NCBI RefSeq assembly: GCF_022965755.1
Contig: NZ_CP095187.1
Location: 2,232,001-2,296,000 of the forward strand
Length of the DNA stretch: 64,000 nucleotides
Direction: 5' to 3'
Source: Pseudoxanthomonas sp. F37
GTDB taxonomy: Bacteria > Pseudomonadota > Gammaproteobacteria > Xanthomonadales > Xanthomonadaceae
A program made the position numbers and the translations under genes. Under the pieces are notes generated by a model, which was given only the letters and a program-made list of their open reading frames with translations, was not told the DNA's origin and did no database searches. Position 1 is the first letter of the stretch. Each line of letters starts with the position of its first letter. This document shows, in pieces, positions 25,956 to 35,802 of the stretch.

Positions 25956-26393
25956 CTATTTCAGCTTCAACTGACGGACCAGGTTGCTGCCCAGGATCTG
26001 CCGCATCTTGCCGCGGTCGGCGTAGGCGGTGTTGGCCTGCGTCGTGTTCTGCCCGGTGACCTTGCTGGACACCGCTTCGGACCGGTCGCGCAGGCCATCG
26101 AAGGCGGCCATGTTCGGATACACGACGGTCAGGTAGAGATCCGGCTCGTCGGGCCGGCGCGCCTGCGTGGAGTACACCGCGTAGTCCAGGATGATGCCGG
26201 CTTCCTTCTGCGCCTCCATGACACGTTTGTACTGTCCTTGCAGGTGCGCCATGTAGTTGTCGAACTGGCCGTCCATGACCTTGACCGCGGTGACTTCCAT
26301 CACCGGCCCTTCGGTGTAACTGCGGTCCTGCGCGGACAGCGGGAGGCACAGCGCGTACAGCAGCAGCGCCCACAGCAATGGCAAGCTTTTCAT
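25956..26393 (-). CDS. Secreted protein of unknown function
   Basis: 145 aa. A signal peptide (MKSLPLLWALLLYALCLPLSAQ) is followed by a single small domain of about 110 residues with alternating strands and helices (VMEVTAVKVMDGQFDNYMAHLQGQ, LYLTVVYPNMAAFDGL), reminiscent of dimeric alpha-beta barrel proteins such as the EthD or NIPSNAP families. I do not recognise the family. GAGGA precedes the ATG. Transcribed towards the TPR gene. Confidence 0.75.
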   Translation of the reverse strand: MKSLPLLWALLLYALCLPLSAQDRSYTEGPVMEVTAVKVMDGQFDNYMAHLQGQYKRVMEAQKEAGIILDYAVYSTQARRPDEPDLYLTVVYPNMAAFDGLRDRSEAVSSKVTGQNTTQANTAYADRGKMRQILGSNLVRQLKLK

Positions 26394-26586
26394 GTCGGAT
26401 TCCTCGTTCGGTGCCCGCCGGATGATTCCGGGTGCCCAGCTGAACGCGGCGCGGCACCCCGCGTCGGCCATGCACGCGGAGCAATCCGGCGCCCGGCCGA
26501 CGAACGCGCGCCGCGGCGAGCCTGTATTACATAGTTGCGCTACACCGTCACGCCCGGCATGGCGCGGCACCGGCCCGCGGGCCCGG

Positions 26587-27180
26587 CTAATCCGCCAGCG
26601 ACCATTCGCCCAGGCACTGGTAGTCCGGCTCGCCCTCGACGCCCTGCAACAGGTGCACGGCCTGCGGATGCAGCACCACCGGCGGCACGTCCACCGGCGC
26701 GGTGCGCGGGGGGACATAGGCCAGCGTCAGGTGCGGCACGAAGCTGCGGCCCAGCGGCTGCCGGAACCCGGCCCGCAGCAGCCGCTGCTGCAACCCGCGC
26801 CAGAACGCCACCACCGCCGGCGAGGGATGCAGCGCCGCCAGCGTCAGGGCCGGGTTCTTCGGATTGCCCAGGCACAGCAGGTGGTCCAGGGTGATGCCCA
26901 GCGGCTCGGGTTGCCAGTCGCGCATCGCCTCGTGCGCAGCGGTCACCAGGTCCTCGCGCGGCCCCTCGCTCTCGCCCAGGAAATGCAGGGTCAGGTGATA
27001 GCGCTCCGGGCGCACCCAGCGCGCTTGCGGAAAGGCGGCCTGCAGGTCTTCGGCGCGGTGCCGGAGGGCCTCGCGCTCACCGGCGGAAGGCACCAGGGCG
27101 AAGAACAGGCGGTGCAGCCGGCCCGGCTGCGGGCCGCCGAACAGATCGCCTTGCTGGGATGACGCGGGGGTGGCGGGCAT
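26587..27180 (-). CDS. thpR: RNA 2',3'-cyclic phosphodiesterase ThpR (2'-5' RNA ligase family)
   Basis: 197 aa. The two HxTx motifs of the 2H phosphoesterase superfamily are present: HLTLHFLGE and HLTLAYV, about 80 residues apart. The N-terminus RLFFALVPS and the RWVRPERYHLTL segment match ThpR/LigT. The E. coli enzyme opens 2',3'-cyclic phosphates and reversibly joins tRNA halves with 2'-5' linkage. Start ATG at 27180; the open frame continues upstream without a good start. Cytoplasmic. Confidence 0.9.
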   Translation of the reverse strand: MPATPASSQQGDLFGGPQPGRLHRLFFALVPSAGEREALRHRAEDLQAAFPQARWVRPERYHLTLHFLGESEGPREDLVTAAHEAMRDWQPEPLGITLDHLLCLGNPKNPALTLAALHPSPAVVAFWRGLQQRLLRAGFRQPLGRSFVPHLTLAYVPPRTAPVDVPPVVLHPQAVHLLQGVEGEPDYQCLGEWSLAD

Positions 27181-27578
27181 GACGCGAACGGCGTGGGGAC
27201 AGCGACGATGGGCTGCATCATCGGCGCGATGCGCAAGCCGCGCAAGCCACGACAGGCCGGACGGTGGAGGTTGCACAGCGGCGCGAAGGCGCGATCGGCC
27301 ACCCTGCCTTCCATCCGCCATCATCTTTTCAGCCGTGGCGCGGCATGCGCCCTTCTTCTCAGACTGGGCGCATTGCGCCATCGGTCGACCATGCCCGACG
27401 CGAACGAATCGAGCGCGCCCACCGACGCCTGCTCACATCGGCCTTACAAGCGCTTCGCGCACTGCGCACGTTGATGAACGCCACGTGCGAACGGTCACGC
27501 GGTGTTGATGCCGCGTGCGTCACGGTGTCCTGCAAGGGCACCACACCCTGTCCAACACATTCCCCTAAAGGAGTTCTC
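27181..27578. other. Intergenic region between thpR and the PA2169-like gene
   Basis: About 400 bp between divergent genes. It must carry promoters for both. I see no repeat, RNA gene or clear -35/-10 pair. The three long open frames across it have no ribosome sites and no recognisable protein. Confidence 0.4.
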
Positions 27579-28034
27579 ATGAACACGCAGAAGAAGATCC
27601 AGCACAGCCTCAACGATCTGATCGAGATCGCGCGCGACGGGCACGACTTCTACACCGAAGCCGCCGGCAAGGTGAAGGATGCCGAACTGTCCGCGCTGTT
27701 CATGCGGATCGCGGGCGTGAAACAGGACATCGTGGCCCGCCTCAGCGCCGTGGTGGCCTCCGCCGGTGGCGAGCCCGCCGAGCACGGCACGATGGTGGGC
27801 AGCATGCAGCAGTTCTACGCCAAGGTCCGCGCCGCGCTGGGCGACACCACCTATGGCTACGTCGCCGAGCTGGAAGAATCCGAAGACCGCCTGCTGAAGG
27901 CCTTCAACGAGACCATCGGCGACGACGACACCCCTGCCGCCGCGCGCGCCGAGGCGCAGGCGCTGCTGCCCAGCGTGCGCGAGTGCCACAACGTCATGCG
28001 CGATCGCAAGCAGGTGCTGAAGCGCGCCAGCTGA
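27579..28034 (+). CDS. PA2169 family four-helix-bundle protein (DUF2383)
   Basis: 151 aa, all helical. The opening NDLIEIARDGHDFYTEAA and the segments YAKVRAALGDTTYGYVAELEESEDRLLKAFNE match the PA2169/DUF2383 family, which has a ferritin-like four-helix bundle. Acidic residues that could bind metal are present, but metal binding is not established for the group. AAGGAG lies 8 nt before the ATG, a strong ribosome site. Often stress-induced in pseudomonads. A strong terminator follows. Confidence 0.88.
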   Translation: MNTQKKIQHSLNDLIEIARDGHDFYTEAAGKVKDAELSALFMRIAGVKQDIVARLSAVVASAGGEPAEHGTMVGSMQQFYAKVRAALGDTTYGYVAELEESEDRLLKAFNETIGDDDTPAAARAEAQALLPSVRECHNVMRDRKQVLKRAS

Positions 28035-28051
28035 TCCAGGCCCGCTGCATG

Positions 28052-28087
28052 ACGACAGAAGCCCCGCCGATGCGGGGCTTCTGTCGT
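28052..28087. terminator. Strong bidirectional intrinsic terminator
   Basis: A 16 bp perfect stem (ACGACAGAAGCCCCGC and its reverse complement) with a CGAT loop. It lies between the converging PA2169-like and zinc-finger genes and can serve both. Confidence 0.85.
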
Positions 28088-28109
28088 GCGCAGGGTGACC
28101 GCCAGCGGG

Positions 28110-28376
28110 TCAGCGCAGCTGGCTGTCCTTGCTGCCGCGGCGGTTGTAGGTGGCGATGCCCTGGGCCTCCGCGTCCGCCGCCTCCTGGCAGGCCACGCAC
28201 AGCCGTACGCCGGGCACGGCCTTCTGCCGCGCAGCGGGAATCGGCTTCCCGCATTCCTCGCAGTGGGTCAGGCTGGGGCCCTGGGGCAATGCGCGGCGCG
28301 CGCGTTCGATGCCGTCCTTGACGGTCGCATCGATCTGGTCCTGCACGGCGCCATCGCCGGCCCATCCGGTTGCCAT
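28110..28376 (-). CDS. DksA/TraR-type C4 zinc-finger protein
   Basis: 88 aa. A CEECGKPIPAARQKAVPGVRLCVACQ motif holds four Cys in the DksA/TraR pattern. The short N-terminal part lacks the long coiled coil of DksA that reaches into RNA polymerase, so it belongs to the small YbiI/TraR-like group. Residues NRRGSKDSQLR at the end are typical. Binding to RNA polymerase is inferred from the family. Start ATG at 28376. Confidence 0.88.
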   Translation of the reverse strand: MATGWAGDGAVQDQIDATVKDGIERARRALPQGPSLTHCEECGKPIPAARQKAVPGVRLCVACQEAADAEAQGIATYNRRGSKDSQLR

Positions 28377-28471
28377 GGTCGTCTCCTCGCGGATCCGGGT
28401 CGCGGGTCCAGCTTACGCCACCCTCGGACCCGGGTCTTCACCCGTCAGGATGGGGTCGCGAAGGTCCCGCT

Positions 28472-29398
28472 TCAAGCGTTCGCCAGGGCGTAATCGATCG
28501 CCGCCACCACCGCGGCCACCTGGGCATCGTTGCACTGCTGCGGCGTGGCCTTCGGGCTGTCCGGATAGACCTCGGTGATGGTGGTGTAGCGCGCATCGGT
28601 GATGCCGGTGCACAGGCCGAGCGACCTGACCGGATACTCGATCACGCCTTCGGCCACCACCGGCGAACCGATGATCTGGCCCCGCGCGTCGGCCGGCGCG
28701 ATGTGGGTGACGGCGGCCACCGCGGCGATCACCGCGCGCTGGAACGCCGGCTGCCGGCGCTCGCTGTCGTCCACCAGGTAGAACCCGTCCGGGATCCCGC
28801 CCGGCTCGAACGGCTTGCCGTCGCGCGCGGCCAGCGCGGGGCGGAACTCGGATTCGTCGCTGTCGGTGGTTTCATGCAGGTCGATATGCATCAGCACCCG
28901 CTCCCTGAGCGGCTCGACCAGGGCCATCAGCGCCGCCGACTCCTGCGCGGGACTGCCGGCACGGAAGGAACGGTTGGGGTCCAGCGCATCGGCATTCCAG
29001 CGATGGATGCGCTCGTAGCCCCACGGACTGACGCACGGCACCACCAGCAGGTTGGCCCTGCCCGCATAGTCGCCGGCGCGCTGTTCGAGGAACTGCAGCG
29101 CGCCATGCACGCCACTGGTCTCGTACCCGTGCACGCCGCCGGTGACCAGCATCAGCGGCAGCGCATCGTCCCAGTCGCGGCTGCGGACCGCGTGCAGCGG
29201 ATAGGTTTCGCCGGGACCATAGTCGATCGTGCCGTACTGCCGCACGTCGAAGCGCCCGCGCAATGCGTCGACCGCCATGCCGACATCGTCCACGTACCGG
29301 CGCCGCACGCGCTGCTGCGCGCGCCACAGCGCCTTTTCTGCCGCGCCCCACGGCTGGCCCGGGGTACCGATGGGATGGAAGCGCTCTGGCAGGTTCAT
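28472..29398 (-). CDS. M14 family zinc metallocarboxypeptidase
   Basis: 308 aa. Zinc ligands are visible: His and Glu in GGVHGYETSG, and His in DLHETTDSD. The substrate-binding DPNRSFRAG and the late Glu in TEVYPDSP (general base) complete an M14 site. No signal peptide, so cytoplasmic. It is close to the succinylglutamate desuccinylase/aspartoacylase-like peptidase group. Substrate unknown. Start ATG at 29398. Confidence 0.85.
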   Translation of the reverse strand: MNLPERFHPIGTPGQPWGAAEKALWRAQQRVRRRYVDDVGMAVDALRGRFDVRQYGTIDYGPGETYPLHAVRSRDWDDALPLMLVTGGVHGYETSGVHGALQFLEQRAGDYAGRANLLVVPCVSPWGYERIHRWNADALDPNRSFRAGSPAQESAALMALVEPLRERVLMHIDLHETTDSDESEFRPALAARDGKPFEPGGIPDGFYLVDDSERRQPAFQRAVIAAVAAVTHIAPADARGQIIGSPVVAEGVIEYPVRSLGLCTGITDARYTTITEVYPDSPKATPQQCNDAQVAAVVAAIDYALANA

Positions 29399-29523
29399 GG
29401 CGACGTCGGCGTGCGGATCGAGGGGCCCGCACTATACCAGCGGGGTCCGCGATGCCGGATGCACTGTCCTCCACGGGCCATCGCGGCGAAAATGCGGAAC
29501 TGCTTGCTGCGCATGACGCTTCT

Positions 29524-30366
29524 ATGCCCCGCTACACCGGCCCCCTGCTGACCCGCGACACCGCCCTCGCCTTGCTCGCCGCCCATGATCGTGGCCAGGC
29601 GCACTGGGCGGGCTCGCTCGACCTCGGCCGTACCCAGGGCGAGGCGCTGCTGGAGCAAGACGGCTGGCGCTGGCACGGGATCGCCTACCCGTATCCAGGC
29701 ACGCTCAAGGACCGGACGCTGTACTGGTGGGATGGCGAGGACTTCGCGCCGGTGTCGCGCTATGCGGGCTCGCTGATCAAGCTGGTGCCCACCGGATGGG
29801 GCGTGCCCACGTTCGAGATCGACGGCATCAAGATGCTGCCGACCTCGAAGGAATCGCCGCTGGACGATGCGCGGCGCAAGGTCGCGCTGGTCGAACCGCG
29901 CGGCAAGGCGGTACTGGATACCTGCGGCGGCCTGGGATACTTCGCCGCCTGCTGCCTGACGGCCGGTGCCGCACGTATCCGCTCGTTCGAAAAGAACGAG
30001 GACGTGCTGTGGCTGCGGAGCCTCAACCCGTGGTCGCCGGACCCGGACGCACCCGAGCACGGCGGTCGTCTGGAACTGGCGCAGGCCGATGTGTCGCACG
30101 CCATCGCCGCCGTCGCCGATGCGTCCATCGATGCCGTGCTGCACGATCCGCCGCGCTTCGGCATCGCCGGAGAACTGTATTCGCAGGCGTTCTACGACCA
30201 GCTGGCGCGCGTGCTGCGCCGTGGCGGCAGGCTGTTCCACTACACCGGCAGTCCCAACAGGCTCACCAGCGGGCGGGACGTGCCGGGCGAGGTGGCGAAG
30301 CGGCTGGAGAAGGCCGGATTCAAGGCGGAACGGGCATTGGACGGCGTGGCCGGCGTGCGCCGCTGA
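29524..30366 (+). CDS. Class I SAM-dependent methyltransferase (COG2521-like)
   Basis: 280 aa. Motif I VLDTCGGLGYFAACCL and motif IV VLHDPPRF, followed by LARVLRRGGRLFHYTGSPN, define a Rossmann methyltransferase. The DPPR motif is the kind seen in nucleic-acid or small-molecule methylases. An N-terminal domain of about 120 residues carries YWWDGEDFAPVSRYAGSLIKLVP. Similar archaeal-type proteins are called COG2521; the substrate is unknown. Start uncertain: ATG at 29524 is preferred, with 29452 as alternative. Divergent from the M14 peptidase gene. Confidence 0.8.
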   Translation: MPRYTGPLLTRDTALALLAAHDRGQAHWAGSLDLGRTQGEALLEQDGWRWHGIAYPYPGTLKDRTLYWWDGEDFAPVSRYAGSLIKLVPTGWGVPTFEIDGIKMLPTSKESPLDDARRKVALVEPRGKAVLDTCGGLGYFAACCLTAGAARIRSFEKNEDVLWLRSLNPWSPDPDAPEHGGRLELAQADVSHAIAAVADASIDAVLHDPPRFGIAGELYSQAFYDQLARVLRRGGRLFHYTGSPNRLTSGRDVPGEVAKRLEKAGFKAERALDGVAGVRR

Positions 30367-30535
30367 CGGCATCCAGACCGGCCTTCACGCCGGCCAGGTC
30401 CGGCCCCGCACCTGCGTGCCCCGAAGACGGGCATCACGCTTGCGCGATGGTGCGTTGCAGCTTTCCCCTTTGGCCAATGCCCCCGCGCGGGGGCTTGTGG
30501 CCCACTGCCGGCACTTCACACCGGAGGTGCCGTCG

Positions 30536-32365
30536 ATGTCGATCGCTGCGCTGTTGTGTGGTTCCGCTCCGCGTTCCCGTGCGCACGGCACGGGCCTGGT
30601 GCTCGCTTCCCTGCTCCTGCTGCTGGCCAGCGGCCCTGCGCTGGCGCTGACCGAAGTCACCGGCTTCGGCAGCAATCCCGGCAACCTGCGCATGCACAAG
30701 TACGTTCCCGCCGGCCTGCCGGCGGATGCGCCGCTGGTGGTGGCGCTGCATGGCTGCGCGCAGTCCGCGTCCAACTACGACGCCGAGACGGGCTGGGAAC
30801 TGCTGGCCAACCGCTTCGGCTTCGCCCTGCTGCTGCCCGAGCAGCAGACCGGCAACAACAGCAGCCGCTGCTTCAACTGGTTCGAGACCGCCGACACCAC
30901 GCGTGGCCAGGGCGAACCGCTGTCGATCAGGCAGATGGTCGACCGCATGATCGCCGACCACGCGATCGATCCCGCGCGCGTCTACGTCACCGGCCTGTCC
31001 GCCGGCGGCGCGATGACCTCGGTGATGCTGGCCACCTACCCCGACGTGTTCGCCGGCGGCGCGATCGTGGCGGGCATCCCTTACCGCTGCGCGACCACCC
31101 AGACCGCGGCCTTCGGCTGCATGAATCCCGGCAGCGACCTGACGCCGGCGCAATGGGGCGCGAAGGTACGCGCCGCCAGCGGCTGGACCGGGCCGTGGCC
31201 GATCGTCTCGATCTGGCATGGCGATGCCGACTACGTGGTGCGCCCGGCCAACCTGGCCGAGAGCCTGGACCAGTGGGCCGACGTGCACGGCATCGACACC
31301 GTGGCCGACGCCACCGACACCGTCAGCGGCTATCCGCACAAGGTCTACAAGGACGCGGCCGGCAACGCCAGGGTGGAGACCTATGTCATCACCGGCATGG
31401 GCCACGGCACCCCCGTCGATCCGGGCACCGGCGAAACGCAATGCGGCACGGCGGGCGCCTACATCCTGGACGCGAACATCTGCTCCAGCTACCACATCGC
31501 CCGTTTCTTCGGCCTGGACGACCTGGACGGCGTGCCGCCGACCGTGGCCCTGACCTCGCCCGTCGATGGCGCCGCCGTCAGCGGCACGGTGACGCTGGCG
31601 GCCACGGCCAGCGACGACATCGGCGTGGCGCGCGTGGACTTCCTGCTGGACGGTGCCCTGTTGGGCAGCGATGCCAGCGCGCCCTACAGCCTGGCCTGGA
31701 ACAGCAGCGGCACCAGCGACGGTGCGCACGTGCTGCAGGCGCGCGCGCTCGACCTCGCCGGCAACACCGGCACGTCGGCCGCGGTGAACGTGGGCGTCAG
31801 CGGCGGCACCGGCGGCGGCGCGCCGGTCACCGTCGTGTTCAACAACCAGGACGCCAACGACGGCTACGTGAAGGCCAGCGCGAGCGGCGGCAGCCCCGCC
31901 GTGGGCACGTTGGAGGCCTACTACGGCCTGGCGATCGGTCGCGGCACCGACGGCAACCACAATCGCACGGTGCTGTCCTTCGATACCTCGTCGCTGCCGG
32001 ACAACGCCGTGGTCACCTCGGCCACGCTGACCGTGGCCTATCGCAGCGCGAGCGGCGACCCATGGAGCAATCCCGCCGGCAACACGCTGGTGGTCGACGT
32101 GCACAGCGGCTACCTGGGGACATGCACCATCGAAGCGGCGGACTGGGCGGCCGCCACGACCACGACCCACAGTGCGCAGGTGCCGGCCTTCAGCGGCGGC
32201 AACCAGACCAGCACCGTGTTCGACACCGCCGGGCGTGCGGCGATCGACCGCACCGGCCGCACCCAGCTGAAGTTGCGCTTCGCCGCCAACCCCACCGCGA
32301 CGCACTACGTGTGGATCGACCGCGGTGCGACCGCCAAACTCTCGGTCACCTACACGCTGCCCTGA
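30536..32365 (+). CDS. Extracellular PHB depolymerase-family esterase with Ig-like and DNRLRE-like domains
   Basis: 609 aa. Signal peptide to about residue 38. The catalytic domain (about 40-330) shows VVALHGCAQSASNYD (oxyanion loop), the nucleophile Ser155 in GLSAGGAM, and a late His in TGMGHGTPVD. It is the esterase family of short-chain polyhydroxyalkanoate depolymerases and feruloyl esterases. A bacterial Ig-like domain (about 335-425: PPTVALTSPVDGAAVSG) follows, then a C-terminal beta domain with RTVLSFDTSSLPDNAVVTSA, resembling DNRLRE modules that bind polymers. GGAGG precedes the ATG. Secreted. Confidence 0.88.
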   Translation: MSIAALLCGSAPRSRAHGTGLVLASLLLLLASGPALALTEVTGFGSNPGNLRMHKYVPAGLPADAPLVVALHGCAQSASNYDAETGWELLANRFGFALLLPEQQTGNNSSRCFNWFETADTTRGQGEPLSIRQMVDRMIADHAIDPARVYVTGLSAGGAMTSVMLATYPDVFAGGAIVAGIPYRCATTQTAAFGCMNPGSDLTPAQWGAKVRAASGWTGPWPIVSIWHGDADYVVRPANLAESLDQWADVHGIDTVADATDTVSGYPHKVYKDAAGNARVETYVITGMGHGTPVDPGTGETQCGTAGAYILDANICSSYHIARFFGLDDLDGVPPTVALTSPVDGAAVSGTVTLAATASDDIGVARVDFLLDGALLGSDASAPYSLAWNSSGTSDGAHVLQARALDLAGNTGTSAAVNVGVSGGTGGGAPVTVVFNNQDANDGYVKASASGGSPAVGTLEAYYGLAIGRGTDGNHNRTVLSFDTSSLPDNAVVTSATLTVAYRSASGDPWSNPAGNTLVVDVHSGYLGTCTIEAADWAAATTTTHSAQVPAFSGGNQTSTVFDTAGRAAIDRTGRTQLKLRFAANPTATHYVWIDRGATAKLSVTYTLP

Positions 32366-32386
32366 CCTGCGAGGCCTGCCGCCGCA

Positions 32387-33730
<1,344 letters not shown>

Positions 33731-34017
33731 TCATCACCCCATCGAAGGACGCCATGGCCGTCCACGTCCCCCGGGGACGGCCCGCGCAGCGATGGTATAG
33801 CAGCCCGCAAGGGCGGCGCGAACGCCGGCGCCCCTGCCTTCTGTGCGCCGGCCCGCGCATTCCGGCGACCTGGCAGGTGCCCGCGGCGGTGCGAAGTCCT
33901 TGAAAACAGGCGTTTGGCCCCCGTCCCCGCACGCCCGGCGGTAATGCGGGCTATCGTGTACGCCTGCGGACCGCCCAGCTGATCCGTCTCCTCCTTACTT
34001 CCGGATACCCCCTGCCC

Positions 34018-34173
34018 ATGGCAAAACCCAACTACTCCTTCGAAAAACGCCAGCGCGAACTGGCCAAGAAAAAGAAGAAAGACGAAAAGGACGCCAAGAA
34101 GCGCGCCGAGCGCGATGCGGCCCGTCCCGACGCCAATCCCGATGCGACCGGATCCGACGCCGCCACCGAATGA
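34018..34173 (+). CDS. Small lysine-rich protein overlapping yaiI
   Basis: 51 aa: [18 protein letters not shown], then a run of Lys/Asp/Glu and a Pro/Asp-rich tail. The highly charged middle is probably helical. The stop overlaps the yaiI start in an ATGA, so the two are translationally coupled. Similar short Lys-rich proteins beginning MAKPNYxFEKRQRE occur in many proteobacteria, with unknown function. It may bind RNA or ribosomes; this is inference from charge only. Confidence 0.75.
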   Translation: MAKPNYSFEKRQRELAKKKKKDEKDAKKRAERDAARPDANPDATGSDAATE

Positions 34174-34640
34174 GTGAGGGCACCCCCACGGCACCGCAGG
34201 TCTGGGTGGATGCCGATGCCTGCCCGGGCCCGGTGAAGGACATCCTGTTCCGCGCCGCCGAGCGCGCCCAGGTGCAGGTCACCCTGGTCGCCAACCAGTG
34301 GTTGCGCACCCCACCCTCGCGCTTCATCCGCGCGCTGCAGGTGCAGGGCGGTTATGACGTGGCCGACGACGCCATCGCCGAGCGGGCGCGCAGCGGCGAC
34401 CTGGTGGTCACCCAGGACATCCCGCTGGCGGCGCGCGTGCTGGCCAACGGCGCCCAGGCGATCAACCCGCGCGGCGACCGTTACACGCCGGACAACATCG
34501 CCGAGCGCCTGTCGATGCGGAACTTCATGGACGAGCTGCGCGGCGCCGGCGTGCAGACCGGCGGCCCGGCCGCGTTCAACGCGCGCGACCGCCAGGCGTT
34601 CGCCAGCCAGCTGGACCGCTGGCTGGCCGCCAGGCGCTGA
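34170..34640 (+). CDS. yaiI: YaiI/YqxD family (DUF188) protein
   Basis: 156 aa, normal length. [22 protein letters not shown] at the N-terminus and [31 protein letters not shown] in the middle are the family hallmarks. The fold is NYN/PIN-like, with acidic residues (Asp14, Asp16, Asp near 86) that could bind metal, so it may be a nuclease. No substrate is established. Coupled to the small Lys-rich gene by an ATGA overlap and followed 4 bp later by a DUF6122 gene. Confidence 0.9.
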   Translation: MSEGTPTAPQVWVDADACPGPVKDILFRAAERAQVQVTLVANQWLRTPPSRFIRALQVQGGYDVADDAIAERARSGDLVVTQDIPLAARVLANGAQAINPRGDRYTPDNIAERLSMRNFMDELRGAGVQTGGPAAFNARDRQAFASQLDRWLAARR

Positions 34641-34644
34641 GCCG

Positions 34645-34965
34645 ATGCCCGATCTGCCGTTCCGCCCCGTCCTCCACCTGGTCCTGCACGTCATCGTGCC
34701 GCTGGCGGTGGCGCGGCTGTTCTGGCCGAAGGACTGGAAACGCGCGGCGCTGTGGATGCTCGCGGCCTGGGTGATCGACCTGGACCACCTGCTCGCCGAC
34801 CCGGTCTATGCGCCCGGCCGTTGCAGCCTCGGCTTCCACCCGCTGCATGCCTGGCCCGCAATCGCGGTGTATGCCGGCCTGACCGTGCCGAAGAAGACCC
34901 GCTGGTTCGGCATCGGCCTGCTGGTCCATATCGCGCTGGACGGGATGGATTGCCTGCTGATGTAG
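34645..34965 (+). CDS. DUF6122 family membrane protein
   Basis: 106 aa with three or four hydrophobic segments. The HLVLHVIVPLAVARLF start, WVIDLDHLLADP and FHPLHAWPA motifs carry several conserved His and Asp residues, as in the LexX/YdjM-like metal-dependent hydrolase families in the membrane. DUF6122 has no assigned function. It starts 4 bp after yaiI, so the three genes from 34018 form one operon. Confidence 0.82.
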   Translation: MPDLPFRPVLHLVLHVIVPLAVARLFWPKDWKRAALWMLAAWVIDLDHLLADPVYAPGRCSLGFHPLHAWPAIAVYAGLTVPKKTRWFGIGLLVHIALDGMDCLLM

Positions 34966-35245
34966 CCCCTTCCCTCCCGCCGAACCGGGCCGGAGTCTGA
35001 CCGGCACGTTCAGGTCCGGGCGCCCTGGGCGGGCAAGGCGGGTCACAAGCGCGTAGGATGGGCGGGCTTCACTTTCTGCGTCCCGTCCGACCGCCGACAA
35101 CGTTCGCCCGCTGCGCTTTCCTCCATGCGTCAGGCCCCGCCGGGCAGACGCCCTTCCGGGAGCGCCCCATGCCGGCCACACCGCTGTCCCTCGTTTCCCG
35201 TCCCGCGGCTGGCGCCGCCTCGCCGCGCCGGTCCCCGGTGCCCGC

Positions 35246-35563
35246 ATGAATGCCGTTGCCGCAGCCGCGGTCCCGCTGTGCGCGCGCTGCGATGCGGTGT
35301 GCTGCCGCCTGACCGTGGTACTGCAGCCGGAAGACCGCATTCCCGCGCACCTGACCACGCATACCGACGCCGGGCTGCACGTGATGGCGCGCGACGAGGA
35401 GGGCTGGTGCGTGGCCATCGACGCCGCGCACATGCACTGCTCCATCTATGCCACACGCCCCGACACCTGCCGCCGCTTCGTGATGTCGGGCCCCTACTGC
35501 CGCGACGTGCGCGAGGACTACCTCGACCGCACCTCACGCGGCATCCCTCTCATCTTGTACTGA
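35246..35563 (+). CDS. YkgJ family cysteine cluster protein
   Basis: 105 aa. Cys residues in CARCDAVCC, MHCSIYATRPDTCRRF and YCRDVRE form the putative zinc- or iron-binding cluster of the YkgJ/CxxCxxCC family. Function unknown. The ribosome site is weak. A 26-codon frame ending in an ATGA overlap lies just upstream (35169-35249) and could couple translation. The region 34966-35168 before it shows no feature I can name. Confidence 0.85.
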   Translation: MNAVAAAAVPLCARCDAVCCRLTVVLQPEDRIPAHLTTHTDAGLHVMARDEEGWCVAIDAAHMHCSIYATRPDTCRRFVMSGPYCRDVREDYLDRTSRGIPLILY

Positions 35564-35574
35564 CAGGAGCCCCC

Positions 35575-35784
35575 ATGGCCCGCCCCCGCAAGACCGCGCC
35601 CGATGGCGCCCCCGCAACCGATGCCTCCCGCGGTGCGAGCCGCGCCTTCGCGCGCCGCCCCACCGGCGATCGCGGCGCCCTGACCCACGATGTCATCGCC
35701 GCGGACCTGGACGCCTTCCGCCAGGCCGGCGGCACCATCGAGGTCCTGGGCACCACGCTGTCCTGGCGGAAGAAGTCCGTCTAG
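35575..35784 (+). CDS. Small hypothetical protein
   Basis: 69 aa. A basic, disordered N-terminus (MARPRKTAPDGAPATDASRG) is followed by a short domain ALTHDVIAADLDAFRQAGGTIEVLGTTLSWRKK. It looks like a real small protein: AGGAG lies 8 nt before the ATG and the gene begins 12 bp after ykgJ. The C-terminal QAGGTIEVLG segment recurs in small proteins near ykgJ-like genes. Function unknown. Confidence 0.65.
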   Translation: MARPRKTAPDGAPATDASRGASRAFARRPTGDRGALTHDVIAADLDAFRQAGGTIEVLGTTLSWRKKSV

Positions 35785-35802
35785 CGCCGCTGCCTGGCAG
35801 GG

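Noticed and set aside
35169-35249. A 26-codon frame ending in an ATGA overlap with ykgJ
   Set aside because: It has a plausible ribosome site and could be a leader peptide, but composition is ordinary and there is no regulatory structure; too short to support.
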